This document shows, in pieces, positions 9,803 to 19,522 of a DNA stretch of 64,000 nucleotides (its first letter is position 1; each line of letters starts with the position of its first letter). The position numbers and the translations under genes were made by a program. A model generated the notes under the pieces. The model was not told the DNA's origin. It saw only the letters and a list, made by a program, of their open reading frames with translations, and did not search any database. Source of the stretch: Struthio camelus (Eukaryota > Chordata > Aves > Struthioniformes > Struthionidae); NCBI RefSeq assembly GCF_040807025.1, contig NC_090947.1, positions 1,116,001 through 1,180,000 on the forward strand, read 5' to 3'.

Positions 9803-10128
9803 CCTGGACACGGGCGCTGCAGGAGGTGTGGGAACGTGCCCCCTCCCGCCCCAGGGCACACACATGGCCCAGGGGATCACTGCACACTGCTGGCCCCCCC
9901 AGCTTGGCCTGAGGGTCCTCACTGCTGCCCCATTTTCCTAGGAAGTGGGAAAGCCTCCTGTCTGTCCCCCTGTTGTCTCCTCATGCACACGGCTCAGCCC
10001 TGCTCCTGTCCCCAGGGCTGCCAGCACAGCCCTTGCAGGAAAACCAGCCTCTTGGCGCTGGGGTCTGAAGGGGGTGCTGCCAGCTCCCCGCCCCCCCCCC
10101 CGAGCACCCCAAATATCTAGGGCACAAG

Positions 10129-10228
10129 GGCTGGGTGACCTAGGGGTGCACACAAAACTGCCTTGTCATTCCAGAGGTGATTTCTGCCTAGGGTTCAAGA
10201 GATGCTGAGCTCAACTCCCAGTAGAGCC
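10129..10228 (+). pseudogene. tRNA-Pro relic (AGG-type)
   Basis: Starts like tRNA-Pro (GGCTGGGTGACCTAGGGG) and ends like one (CAACTCCCAGTAGAGCC then T7). The middle is expanded by about 28 bp and stems no longer pair. The T run after it is a remnant pol III terminator. Confidence 0.75.
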
Positions 10229-10932
10229 TTTTTTTGGGCCCCATGGCCCTGGTTTTTCCCAGCTGGGCCCCAGGACCCAGCAAAGCATGCACATGGGGGC
10301 CAGGGTATGGCAAGGGCAGGTTTGGCATGTCCCATCAGCAGGAACAGTCCCTGGGACATCCAGGAGCGATGTGCCACCCCATGTTCGCATCAGCAAAAGT
10401 GAAAAAACACAGAAAGGATCAGGGCTCCTCAGCGCCTTGGTGGGGAAAGGGCTGTTGGGGATGGCAGAGTGGGGGGGCGTGGGTCCCGTTTTCCCAGGTG
10501 GGGAGCACTCTCCGGGCCTCTGCTGTGCATGGTGTGGGCACTGCAGCAGGGGCTCTTCACTGGGCTGTGATCTCACAGCAGCTCAGCTTGCTGCCCCTGC
10601 ACAGGTAGGCGGCATCCCAAGCATCCCTTTTGTCCAGAAAAAAGATCCCCTGACCTGCCCTGGAGCTTTCATCCCCGTCCCAGTACCCCTCGAGCAACCA
10701 GGAGCTGCTGAGGGAGCCCCAGAGACTGCACCGTATGGTCAGTGGCTCACGGGAACAACCAGAAGGATTTTGCAAGAGTCAGGAAGAAACCCAGGCCCAG
10801 CAGTCTCAGGTCTGGAGAGGGAGATCTCCTCCTCAGAGGCGGGTGGAGGAGGAAGGGAAGTTTCCTCCCAGGGCGCAGTCATTTGCCACCAGTGCGGCCA
10901 CCAGGGAGAAGGCTTTCTGGAGAAAAGGCATG

Positions 10933-11004
10933 TGGAGATGCTGGGGCTTGAACCCAGGGCCTCTTACATGCGAAGCAAGCGCTCTCCCACTGAGCTACAT
11001 CCCC
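10933..11004 (-). tRNA. tRNA-Ala (CGC)
   Basis: Ala body identical to the TGC copies except for the anticodon loop TTCGCAT. G3-U70 is kept. Terminator T4 is the complement of 10923-10926. Confidence 0.95.
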
Positions 11005-11403
11005 CGTGCCGGGGGGCTGCCTGTGCCCACTGGGCACCACTGCCCACCCCACACATCCCTGCCACCTGGACAGCCACTGCCAGGGCTGGGGGACTTACAG
11101 GCCCTGGGTCATGGGCCATTCCAGCCCTGGTGCTGCAGCCCAGATGCAGGCAGAGGGCCCTCCCTGCTCCGGCTGCGCCGCTGACGAACACTGGGCAGCA
11201 CGCAGCATCACCGGCCCCATGCCGGGCAGCTCCCCGGGCAGATGGTGCTGGCAGCTCCATGTGCCTGGCACTCACAGCCCCGTGCCTTGTCCCACTGCCA
11301 CCTTGGCTCCTATAGACCCCTTGGGGGCACAGGGCAGACAGGGCCAACAGCTAGGTCCCACGTGAGCTCTGCTACGGCCAAGCAACAGCAATGCCCAAAA
11401 GGA

Positions 11404-11475
11404 GGGCTCGTCCGGGAGTTGAACCCGGGACCTCTCGCACCCGAAGCGAGAATCATACCCCTAGACCAACGAGCC
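11404..11475 (-). tRNA. tRNA-Pro (CGG)
   Basis: Intact Pro cloverleaf with anticodon CGG. Terminator T4 is the complement of 11397-11400. Confidence 0.95.
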
Positions 11476-12245
11476 GGGATGGCACAGCTGTCCCCCTCCC
11501 CCCCCCCCCAACCCAGCTCGGGTACCTTGGGGCCCCTGTGCCTCTCAGCACCTCACGAGGCCTTGCAGGGACCCAGTGCTGGTGGTGGTGGGTGGGCATG
11601 GCCCTCTGGCAGGAATCTTTGCAGGTAAGCCCACACCATGTGCCCTACAGTTATGGGGCCTGCGTCTTCTCAGTAGCATCCCTGAGTGGCCCTGATCCCC
11701 TATCCTGTCCCCTCTGAGACACCCCTACCCCATGGCCCCAGGGCAAATGGTTTCTGGCTCCCCTCTCTCCATATGCCTTGGCTGGGCCTTCTCCTCCAGC
11801 CCACCTACCTCTGGGGCTCATCAGGGGCGGCTGGAACATCTCCCCTTCACCCCCCTGAAGCCCACCTGGCCGCTGGGGCCCCTCACGGGCAACCTGAACC
11901 CTGGCCCCATCCCTGAATCACCCCTGCCAGGTTCCTTCCCTAGTTCCCTGTCCCTGCCCTGGCTCCATGTCCCCTGAAATGGCCCTCTGAAACCCCACAG
12001 CAATGAAACCACTCCGCAACGAGTCTCTTCTGACCCCAGACCTCTGCGAGGTGTGACACACCTGGCAGGGGGGAGGCTGCTGTCAGGGCCCTCAAGGCAC
12101 TAACAGGCCACAATGGCCCTCACCAGCCTCACCTGGGGCCCCCACCCACAACCCTGCCCGTGGCCACCAGAGCCCCATGTCAGTGCAGCCTAGGACCTTC
12201 AGTCCCTGTCCCAGCCCCACTGCGCCCCAAGTACGGCTGGCAAGT
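11476..12245. other. Gene-free spacer in tRNA island
   Basis: No tRNA, protein family or named repeat recognised. GC-rich, with low-complexity C runs around 11490-11515. Confidence 0.5.
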
Positions 12246-12437
12246 GAGGGGCTGCCAGGCCCAGCTGCATCATGCCCCAGCCCCACGGGACAGCCCCAGT
12301 GCAGGTCTGTGAGGGGCCTGTGGGTGATGAGGTGGTGGTGGGATGGGGCACAGGGGCTGCAAGTGCCAAGCGCAAGGAGCAGCCGGGGTCCCGGCATGGG
12401 CATCACAGGAGATGGCACCTGCAAACTGGCTTCTGGG
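12246..12437. repeat. Inverted-repeat block F, right arm (partner 5905-6097)
   Basis: Reverse complement of 5905-6097, with a few substitutions and small indels. No gene inside. Confidence 0.8.
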
Positions 12438-12806
12438 AGGAAATGCCTTTCCTCACATCCCCTGCTTAGGAAAGGAGCTCTGGCACCGGCATCCCCCAGC
12501 TGCCTGCAAAGAGCATGGCCAGGGCTACGGCTATAGGGTCCCTCCCTCACTCCATACCTGTTTTTGTGTCCTGCAAGAGAGGCCAGGTCAACCAACTCAT
12601 GCTGCCAGCACTACCTGCCTGGGGAGGTGTCCGGCTTGGGGCCAATGATGCTGCATGCTACCCTGAGGTCTGGTGTAGCTGGAGCAAGGAGGTCCCTCTT
12701 CCTGCCAGGGCTGGACCTGGCCACCACCATAAACTGTAAATCAGGACAGCAGGGCTGTGTGGGGTGGGCAGCAGTGCCCAGTGGGCACAGGCAGCCCCCC
12801 GGCACG

Positions 12807-12878
12807 GGGGATGTAGCTCAGTGGGAGAGCGCTTGCTTCGCATGTAAGAGGCCCTGGGTTCAAGCCCCAGCATCTCCA
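12807..12878 (+). tRNA. tRNA-Ala (CGC)
   Basis: Ala cloverleaf with anticodon loop TTCGCAT. T4 terminator at 12885-12888. In the sister module this position is a TGC gene, so one base in the anticodon changed while flanks stayed alike. Confidence 0.95.
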
Positions 12879-13234
12879 GGTGTCTTTTCCTCCCCAAAGC
12901 TGTCCCCAAGGCAGCAGCTGCAGTGGTGGGACAGTCCTCCCCCACTGAGGTCCCCCCGAGAAAGCCTTGGGGACCACCTCTGTGCTGGCTGGGCTTGGCC
13001 CACGACTGTTTTGTTGGTCCTCCTCCCAGGAGCGCAGACAGGGGTGTGTGTGGGGTGCACCTTGTCTATTGCTCCCGGCTCTGGAGGTCATCCCATCCTG
13101 GCACGTGCCAACCTGGACAAGCTGCCCATCCTCTCGTGCTGTGTTGGTGTGCCCCAGCCCCCTGCATAGGCTGTTTTGGGGGGGTCCTCCACACAGGCTG
13201 GGCATGCACGGGGCTGGTGGTGCCCAAAAGGGGG

Positions 13235-13306
13235 GGGCTCGTCCGGGAGTTGAACCCGGGACCTCTCGCACCCAAAGCGAGAATCATACCCCTAGACCAA
13301 CGAGCC
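13235..13306 (-). tRNA. tRNA-Pro (TGG)
   Basis: Intact Pro cloverleaf, anticodon TGG. Terminator T4 is the complement of 13226-13229. Confidence 0.95.
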
Positions 13307-13675
13307 AGGATGGCACAGTTGGCTCCCCCACCTCCTCACAGTGGTCAGGGAGAGGACAACTTGAAGAGCCCCCTGGGACACAGGGGAAAGGGGATCCAGC
13401 TCCCGTACCCTGTACACTTCAGCTGCTGCTTCCTCAGTTCTTTTAGGGCGGCAAAAACTGGAAAAGCCCCCCCGTGGAGGCAGAGTCCCCCCTCAGCTCT
13501 GGGGATGCCACAAAGCCAGAGGGGCTCCTGCGAGGAACTTCCCCAAAGGGGGCAGGGGACAGGGCTGGGGCTGCCCTTGCTCCCTCCCTCCTTCAGCCCA
13601 AGCTTTCCTCTCGAGAGCCTTCTCTGTGGCAGGGCTCCCTCAGCTCCAGCCCTGGACCCTGCGAGTAAAACTTCT

Positions 13676-13759
13676 CACTGTGAGCAGGATTTGAACCTGC
13701 ACAGGTTTGAGTCCTGCTGGGTTTCAAGCTCAACGCCTTCACCCCTCGGCCATCACAGC
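13676..13759 (-). pseudogene. tRNA-Ser-like copy with TGA anticodon, probably decayed
   Basis: Full-length tRNA-Ser shape: acceptor GCTGTGA against TCACAGT (end pair weakened), D arm GCCGAGGGGTGAAGGC, long variable arm and T arm CAGG/CCTG with loop TTCAAAT. The anticodon loop reads CTTGAAA (TGA). The anticodon stem has a mismatch and the variable arm is enlarged. It is closest to the Ser(CGA) genes of this window. A weakly functional gene cannot be excluded. Confidence 0.65.
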
Positions 13760-14022
13760 TGCAGGCACAGGCACGCTGGGATGTGTGGGAATCTGCTCCC
13801 ACCTGCCCGGGGGCACCCACCTGGCCCCAGGGCTCGCCGTGCACTGTCAACGCCACCGTCCCCTCGCATGCACAGGTCAGCCTTGCTGAGTTTCCTGGGG
13901 CCCTTCCACAAAATCCAACCCCTTATGTGCTGGGCGGGGGGCAAAGGGAGCATTGCCAGCCCCTCCAGCACCATGAGCTTCTGGGACACATACACTGGGT
14001 GCACATAAACCTATGCCACCCT

Positions 14023-14094
14023 GGCTCGTTGGTCTAGTGGTATGATTCTCGCTTAGGGTGCGAGAGGTCCCGGGTTCAACTCCCGGACGAGCCC
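14023..14094 (+). tRNA. tRNA-Pro (AGG), D-loop variant
   Basis: Pro cloverleaf with anticodon AGG. The D loop reads CTAGTGGTATG where the other Pro copies have CTAGGGG. That T form is also found in mammalian tRNA-Pro genes. T4 terminator at 14098-14101. Confidence 0.95.
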
Positions 14095-14815
14095 TCCTTT
14101 TGGGCCCCAGTGCAGCCCCTGCCTGGAAGCCAGGGCACAGCGAGGGCAGTGATGCCTGGCATAATGGGGATGGGCAGCCTGGCTGGGTTGGCCATGTCTT
14201 GAAAGTCCGGACAGTCCCCATGAGAGAGCTGGGAGTGATGTGCCACCCTATGTGTGCATGGGAAGCAGAGGCAAAACCCAGAAAGGGCCAAGACTTGTCC
14301 ACCTGCTCGGCGGGGAAAGGGCTTTTAGGGGCAGCCCTGAGGACGGCAGAATGGGGTGATGACAGCCCCACAGCCGGCATCCCTTGCTCTGTGCATGGTG
14401 TGGGCACTGCAGCGGCAGCATAGCCTGGGCTCTCAGATGGACCACAGTCCTGCCCCTGCACAGGTACAGGAAGCCCTTGCTCGAGGGGCTGTGTCCAGAA
14501 AAAAAAAAAAAAATCCCCTGACCTGCCCCAGAGGTGACCTCCCAGTCCTGGAGGCCCTTAGCCAACAGAGAACTGCTGAGGGAGCCCCACCGCCTGCACC
14601 TCGCCAACCCAAGTTGACAGCTCCTGGGAGTGGGAAAAAAGAACAACCAGTAGCTTTTTATGGGAACCAAGGAGAAACCTCAGGCCCAGCAGAGAGTCCA
14701 GTCTCTAGGCAGGAGAGGGAAATCCCTACAAGCTGGACGGCGGAAGAAGGGAAGTTTCTTCCAAGGGTGCAGCCGTTTCCAGCACTGCAAGACAGCTTTC
14801 CAGAGAAAAGGCATG

Positions 14816-14887
14816 TGGAGATGCTGGGACTTGAACCCAGGGCCTCTTACATGCGAAGCAAGCGCTCTCCCACTGAGCTACATCCCC
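14816..14887 (-). tRNA. tRNA-Ala (CGC)
   Basis: Ala cloverleaf with CGC anticodon. One T-loop base differs from the sister copies (TTCAAGT for TTCAAGC), leaving stems intact. Terminator T4 is the complement of 14806-14809. Confidence 0.93.
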
Positions 14888-14986
14888 GTGCCTGGGGGCT
14901 ACCTGCATCCACTGGGCACGGCTGCCCATCCCGGGTCTGGCAACTGTAACATCTGCCAGAGCTGGGGAACTGCTGACCCATGCCAA

Positions 14987-15237
14987 GTCCAGGTGCTAGC
15001 CGCAGACTTGCAGCCTGGGTTCGGGAAAAGGGACCTTCCTGCTCTGGGTGGTGGTGGTGTGGAGCAAAGGGAGCGTCACCAGCTCCGCTCAGCACCCTGG
15101 ACAAGTAGGATCTGAGGGAGGCACGAAGAGCAGCTGCAGCGCCCTGGCTCGTTGGTCTAGGGGTATGATTCTCGCTTAGGGTGCGAGAGGTCCCGGGTTC
15201 AACTCCCGGACGAGCCCCTCTTTTGGGCACTGCTGTT
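14987..15237. repeat. Inverted repeat C, right arm (partner 8438-8688)
   Basis: Reverse complement of 8438-8688, with exactly matching length and few differences. Confidence 0.9.
15146..15217 (+). tRNA. tRNA-Pro (AGG)
   Basis: Intact Pro cloverleaf, anticodon AGG. T4 terminator at 15221-15224. Confidence 0.95.
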
Positions 15238-15666
15238 ACTTGGCCAATGCATGGGGCTATGTGCTGGGGCCCCCGGCGTACTCAGTGCAGTACCGCCTGG
15301 CGTCGTGGGGACAGTGGCCTGTCTGGGTTTGGCCTATCCCTTCAGCCAGGACAGTCCTGTGTGAGCAGGGAGCGATGTGCTGCCCAGTAGCTATGCGTGG
15401 GAAACAGAGACAAAAACGCAGGAAGGACATGTCTCGTCCATCTCTCCAGCGGACAAAGGACTGCTGGGGGATGGCAGCAACGGGGATGGCAGCTGGGCGA
15501 TCCTAGCACCACATCCCTCAAGGGGCTGTTTTGGGGGGAAGTGCCTTGCTATGAGCCCTTGGGAGCAGATCAGGGCTGAGCTGAGCTGCGAGTTTGGCAG
15601 GGTTGGTGGAGGGGAAGGGCACGGCAATGGCTGGTGAGGAGACTTTCCCAAGCAGCCCCCGGGCAG

Positions 15667-15738
15667 GGGGATGAAACTCAGTAGGAGAGTGCTTGCTTTG
15701 CATGCCTGAAGCCCCTGGCTTCAGTCTCCAGCATCTCA
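15667..15738 (+). pseudogene. tRNA-Ala relic (TGC-type)
   Basis: Aligns end to end with the 72-nt Ala genes but has many substitutions. The D arm reads AAACTCAGTAGGAGAG, the right side of the anticodon stem is changed, the B box is altered (GGCTTCAGTCTCC) and the acceptor ends CTCA. It is likely silent. Confidence 0.8.
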
Positions 15739-16131
15739 AGGTGCTGCTTCTCCCTCTGAAAGCTGTTTCCTGGGGACCATCTGTGGTGATGGGAGAGTCC
15801 CCCTGAAGTCCCACAGAAAAGCCTTTGGGTCTTCTGCAGGCTGGGCTTGGGTTTCTTCCCAGGCACGTCCAGGTTTTTGAGAAACGACTGTGGCTGTTTC
15901 CTTTTCCTGGCCTCAGGAGCTGTAAACAGGGTGGGTATGCAAGGTGCTCACTGTCTTTGCTTTCCATATGCCACGGGGCAGTACTTCTCTCCCAGCTCTC
16001 GCGGGACCGTCCCAGCTGATGGGATGTGCCCAACAAAACAGGTCACCCATCCCTGTTGCACCCGGCACAGCTGCCCTTACTGGGTGCTGGGGCTCCATGT
16101 CCTGGTTGAGCAAAGGCAGCGCCCAAAAGGA

Positions 16132-16203
16132 GGGCTCGTCCGGGAGTTGAACCCGGGACCTCTCGCACCCGAAGCGAGAATCATACCCCTAGACCAACGA
16201 GCC
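16132..16203 (-). tRNA. tRNA-Pro (CGG)
   Basis: Intact Pro cloverleaf with anticodon CGG. Terminator T4 is the complement of 16125-16128. Confidence 0.95.
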
Positions 16204-17793
16204 AGGGTGGCACAGCTGGCCCCCCCCAGACAACTCTGGGAGTCTGTCCCCATTGCCTCCCCCCCACCCCGGCACCCCAGCCCTGGCCTGAGGGGACCTT
16301 GCCTCTGCCCCATCCGTGGTGCCAAGACAAGGGCAAGGAGAGAGCGCAGTAAGGTGCCAGTGGTAAGGATTTTCCTCTGGGCTTTCTCATTCACTTAGGA
16401 CTGAATGAACTGGCCATGGGATGGCACCATTAAACGCAAAAGTTTCTACCCCTAAGTGCTGCGGCTGTGATGTCAGTGGGAGGGTTTGGCTGCAGGGATG
16501 AGGGGCTCTGGCTGTCTCTGTAGCCTGGCCGCTTTGCAAAGGTGGTGTGAAAGGAACAGCACTTGCTCCGGAAACCTCCCTGCGTTTTCTCCGCTATCAG
16601 ACAGTGACGTCTGCTGACCTTGCCTTGTGTAGCCCTCCATTGCCCTCTACAGATCTGTGATAGCTCTGGTGAAAAAGCATCTGGCTTTTACTCGCAGGTG
16701 CCAGGGTTTGAGTCCCTGTGTCTGCCAGAGCTGCCAAATGCACTGAGTCCTTTATCCCTTGTACAAAGGACAAGGTGGACCTGGGGCAGCAGGTGCTAGT
16801 GAGGCATACATGAAATATAGAAACGGCTGCCATCCGTCCACCTTCTCCAGCTCTGTGTCCCTGCAACAAACCAGCCCGTCCCGCCCCCCCCCACCTCCAG
16901 CCCTTGCTCATTTGGAATAGGCCAGGTACTGGGAGTCTCAGCCCAGCCAGCTGGCATCCCCCCATCCTTGCGTTTTGTGAGTGCACGGTGCGCATCTCTG
17001 CCGTAAGAGCGAGGGATAAGCACCACAACTTGCTCCACTGTGCTTTCCCTTTGGGGGAGACCTGGGGGTGGATTTTTGCCTGGGAGAGTTTTCTGGTACA
17101 GTTCGCCAGGGTTTAAATGCTGACTGCTGTCCCAGGAAATACTTGTACAGGGCTGAAAGCGTTCCTCATTGTGCTCAGGTCATCTCTGTTTGAAAGGTGG
17201 GCTCAGGTGCTGATGGGCTGGAGATCCAGTGCAAGCCCAGGCTCTCCCCACGGTTGGGAACAGCCAGTGCCAGGGGTTGGGGGCAGCCCTGGGGGCAGCC
17301 CTTTCACAGCTGGCACAGCTGGAGAATGCCTTTCCTGTCTGATTTCTGCCTCGGACATGCACGCATGCACCAGGCATGTGGCTGATGCCCTGGGGATGCC
17401 AGGGTGGGAAATCAGAAGAAAAACGAGACTGAGGGTCCCGCGTCCGTGTGGTGCAGGGGCTGGGGGCAGCCTCAGCAAGGTCTCAGTAGGGCAAAAGAGG
17501 AGCGAACTGGCAAGTCCCCACAGGGTGCCAAGGCCCCAAACCCAGCTGGCACTGGAAGGGGAGATGCAGGAGCTTCCCGCACCCAAGCAGCCTGGGTGGG
17601 CACTGGGGGTGCTCTCGGGGGACGGGTTTTCAGGGCCAGGGCACCTGGACTATGGGCAGGGGCAATGCTACGAGGCATGCAGTCATGCGGCGGGGGGAGA
17701 GGGCTAGGGATGCCTGGAGCCAGGTGAATGCTGGGTGCTGCTGGGCCACCCCAGGGTGCCCTGTGCATGGGGGCCAGGGGCAGAGGGCAGCAG
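16204..17793. other. Intergenic DNA, no gene recognised
   Basis: About 1.6 kb without tRNA or convincing coding exon. A stretch near 16690-16730 resembles a loose tRNA-Ser 3' flank (TTTACTCGCAGG) but has no cloverleaf. Confidence 0.5.
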
Positions 17794-17867
17794 GGCGCCA
17801 TGGCTTAGCTGGTTAAAGCGCCTGTCTAGTAAACAGGAGATCCTGGGTTCGACTCCCAGTGGTGCCT
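17794..17867 (+). tRNA. tRNA-Thr (AGT)
   Basis: A 74-nt cloverleaf nearly identical to the copy at 2577-2650; the T loop is TTCGACT here and TTCAACT there. Anticodon AGT. T5 terminator at 17883-17887. Confidence 0.95.
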
Positions 17868-18447
17868 GCGCTGGGGGGACTGTTTTTCTCCCAGCCCTAC
17901 ACCTGCTCTCACCTCCAAAACCCCAGCCCCGAGCTGAGGGCATCACTGGAGGTTTCTGTCCCTTGCACGGGCAGGGCCACCCCAAAGCTGAGACCAGGTG
18001 CTCAGATTCAGGTGAGTCCGAGGATGGAGCCCCCCATCCTCTCTGTGCCCTGTCCCAGGGCAGCCTCGCTCTTGGAAGGAAGGAGAGTTTCCTGACACTC
18101 TGACTTCCAGCATGGGAAGTATGACCCAATGGTCAACATTTTGGTAGTACTGTCTATTGCCAAGCTTGTTAGGATTTCCCTGCCTGTAGCTTGTGCCTGT
18201 GGCCTCCCATCCTTTTGCCCTTTGAGGAGGGTCCGGCTGCATCTTCTCTGTTACCCCCTTTTGGTGGAGGAAGATGCGATCGGCCACTCGTGGTCCCAAG
18301 TTCCCTGTGTCTCTGAGACTGATGTGCCCCTGGCTGGGGTCACCCCCGGCTCCCAGCTTCTCCACCTATGGCCAGGGCAGTAGGCAAACTCATTTTGGAG
18401 GAAATCTGGTTCAGACAAAACACTTCTTAGAAAACAAGTGGTTGATG
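17794..18447 (+). repeat. Right Thr-tRNA module (inverted partner of 2200-2650)
   Basis: Carries the Thr gene and flank homologous, in inverted orientation, to 2200-2650. The far end is AAACAAGTGGTTGATG at 18432-18447. This copy is about 200 bp longer through indels. Confidence 0.75.
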
Positions 18448-19135
18448 TGGAAATGTGAGGCCTGTAAGAGCCACTGCTTCTTCCCCCTCCACTTGACAGC
18501 TACTGAGAGGAGCATAGGGAAGGTCAGCATTCACTTCTTGGACCAGTTATACCCCCATGACACACTCAGTGACCTGGGAAGACATGTAAAAGTGAGTATT
18601 TTGGCCAGGTGCTTGCTTCCTGCCAGAGGTGTGCCCAGGGCTGGCGGTAACGCTGGGCAGCTGGACAGCTCGTCTTTGCTCGGGCACAGCACGGCCAAGC
18701 TCTTTGGGGTGCTCAGAGGTGTGACATGACCAAACTATCTCCTAAACTAGGGTATTCGGGAAATAGATAGCTTGCTGGCCCAGCTGCTCCCACTATCTTC
18801 CTCTTTCGTTTGCAAGAGTGACCTCTGCTGAAGCATGCAGAAAACCCTCTGGGCACATCAGGTGTATGGAGGTGGGGACAGAGAACTACAAAAAACCACA
18901 ACAAAGCCTGAGGCACACATATTTATGCCCCCTCCCCCCCCCCCCCCCCGACTCCCAAATCTCCTCACTCTGCCCTGTGTTTTCCTCTGAACAAGGAGAT
19001 GAAGGGGAAAATAGAGAGGGACAAGTGAATGGCAAACGCTATTCTCCTCCCCCTTGCCAGCCCTGGATGCTGCCCACCTTTGGGTTGTTTGGTCAAATAG
19101 AAAAAAAAATTACTCAGATAACTTAGTGAATATCA

Positions 19136-19217
19136 GACGAGGTGGCCGAGTGGTTAAGGCGATGGACTGCTAATCCATTGTGCTCTGCACGCGTGGGTTC
19201 GAATCCCACCCTCGTCG
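19136..19217 (+). tRNA. tRNA-Ser (GCT)
   Basis: An 82-nt class II tRNA that is almost base for base the vertebrate Ser(GCT) gene. Acceptor GACGAGG/CCTCGTC, D arm GCCGAGTGGTTAAGGC, anticodon loop CTGCTAA, long variable arm TGTGCTCTGCACGC, B box GGTTCGAATCC. It is set apart from the Pro/Ala modules. The first T4 run is at 19260-19263, directly after a hairpin. Confidence 0.96.
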
Positions 19218-19226
19218 GATCCCTAC

Positions 19227-19263
19227 AGGCTCCTGTCTCACCTGCACTGAGCAGGAGCCTTTT
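19227..19263 (+). terminator. Hairpin plus T4 downstream of tRNA-Ser(GCT)
   Basis: AGGCTCCTG (19227-19235) and CAGGAGCCT (19252-19260) form a perfect 9-bp stem around a 16-nt loop, with TTTT at 19260-19263. Pol III normally needs only the T run, so the hairpin may be incidental or may assist release. Confidence 0.45.
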
Positions 19264-19482
19264 GATGCAGGGCCTGTTGTGCATCCCCTGCGTGAAGTAG
19301 TTGATTGAGCCCTACAGCACCCGGAGGAGGTCCTTACTGTCTCCATCTTTTGCTAGCTTTCCCTCAAGTGCAGCTTCGGGGGGCTGGGCCATCCCAGACG
19401 GGGCATGCAAGTGCCCAGATCTAGGTGAACGTTATCCCCTCCTTGCCCTCCCCTCCCACTCCCACCATCTCCCTGTTGCTGG

Positions 19483-19522
19483 GCTCCGTGGCTTAGCTAG
19501 GGAAAGCGTCTGCCTTGCAGGT
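19483..19522 (+). pseudogene. 5' fragment resembling tRNA-Thr
   Basis: The sequence TCCGTGGCTTAGCTAGGGAA followed by AGCGTCTGCCTTGCAGG resembles the 5' half of a tRNA-Thr up to the anticodon stem. No T arm follows. Identity of the parent tRNA is uncertain. Confidence 0.4.

Larger units (their letters stand above)
12764..13324 (+). repeat. Ala/Pro module, copy 2 (direct partner 4378-4974)
   Basis: Direct copy of the module at 4378-4974, with the same convergent Ala(+)/Pro TGG(-) layout and shared flanks on both sides. The central spacer is shorter. Confidence 0.85.

Noticed and set aside
10287-11315. 342-codon plus-strand frame
   Set aside because: Runs through the antisense of tRNA-Ala(CGC) at 10933-11004, lacks splice context or domain features, and has low-complexity composition.
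2979-16203. CRISPR-like array suggested by regularly recurring 72-nt repeats
   Set aside because: The repeats are tRNA genes with cloverleaf pairing, occur on both strands and have irregular spacers of hundreds of bases.
16690-16740. Possible extra tRNA near TTTACTCGCAGG
   Set aside because: There is a B-box-like GGTTTGAGTCC, but no acceptor or D arm can be paired; at best it is a remnant of Ser-module flank.
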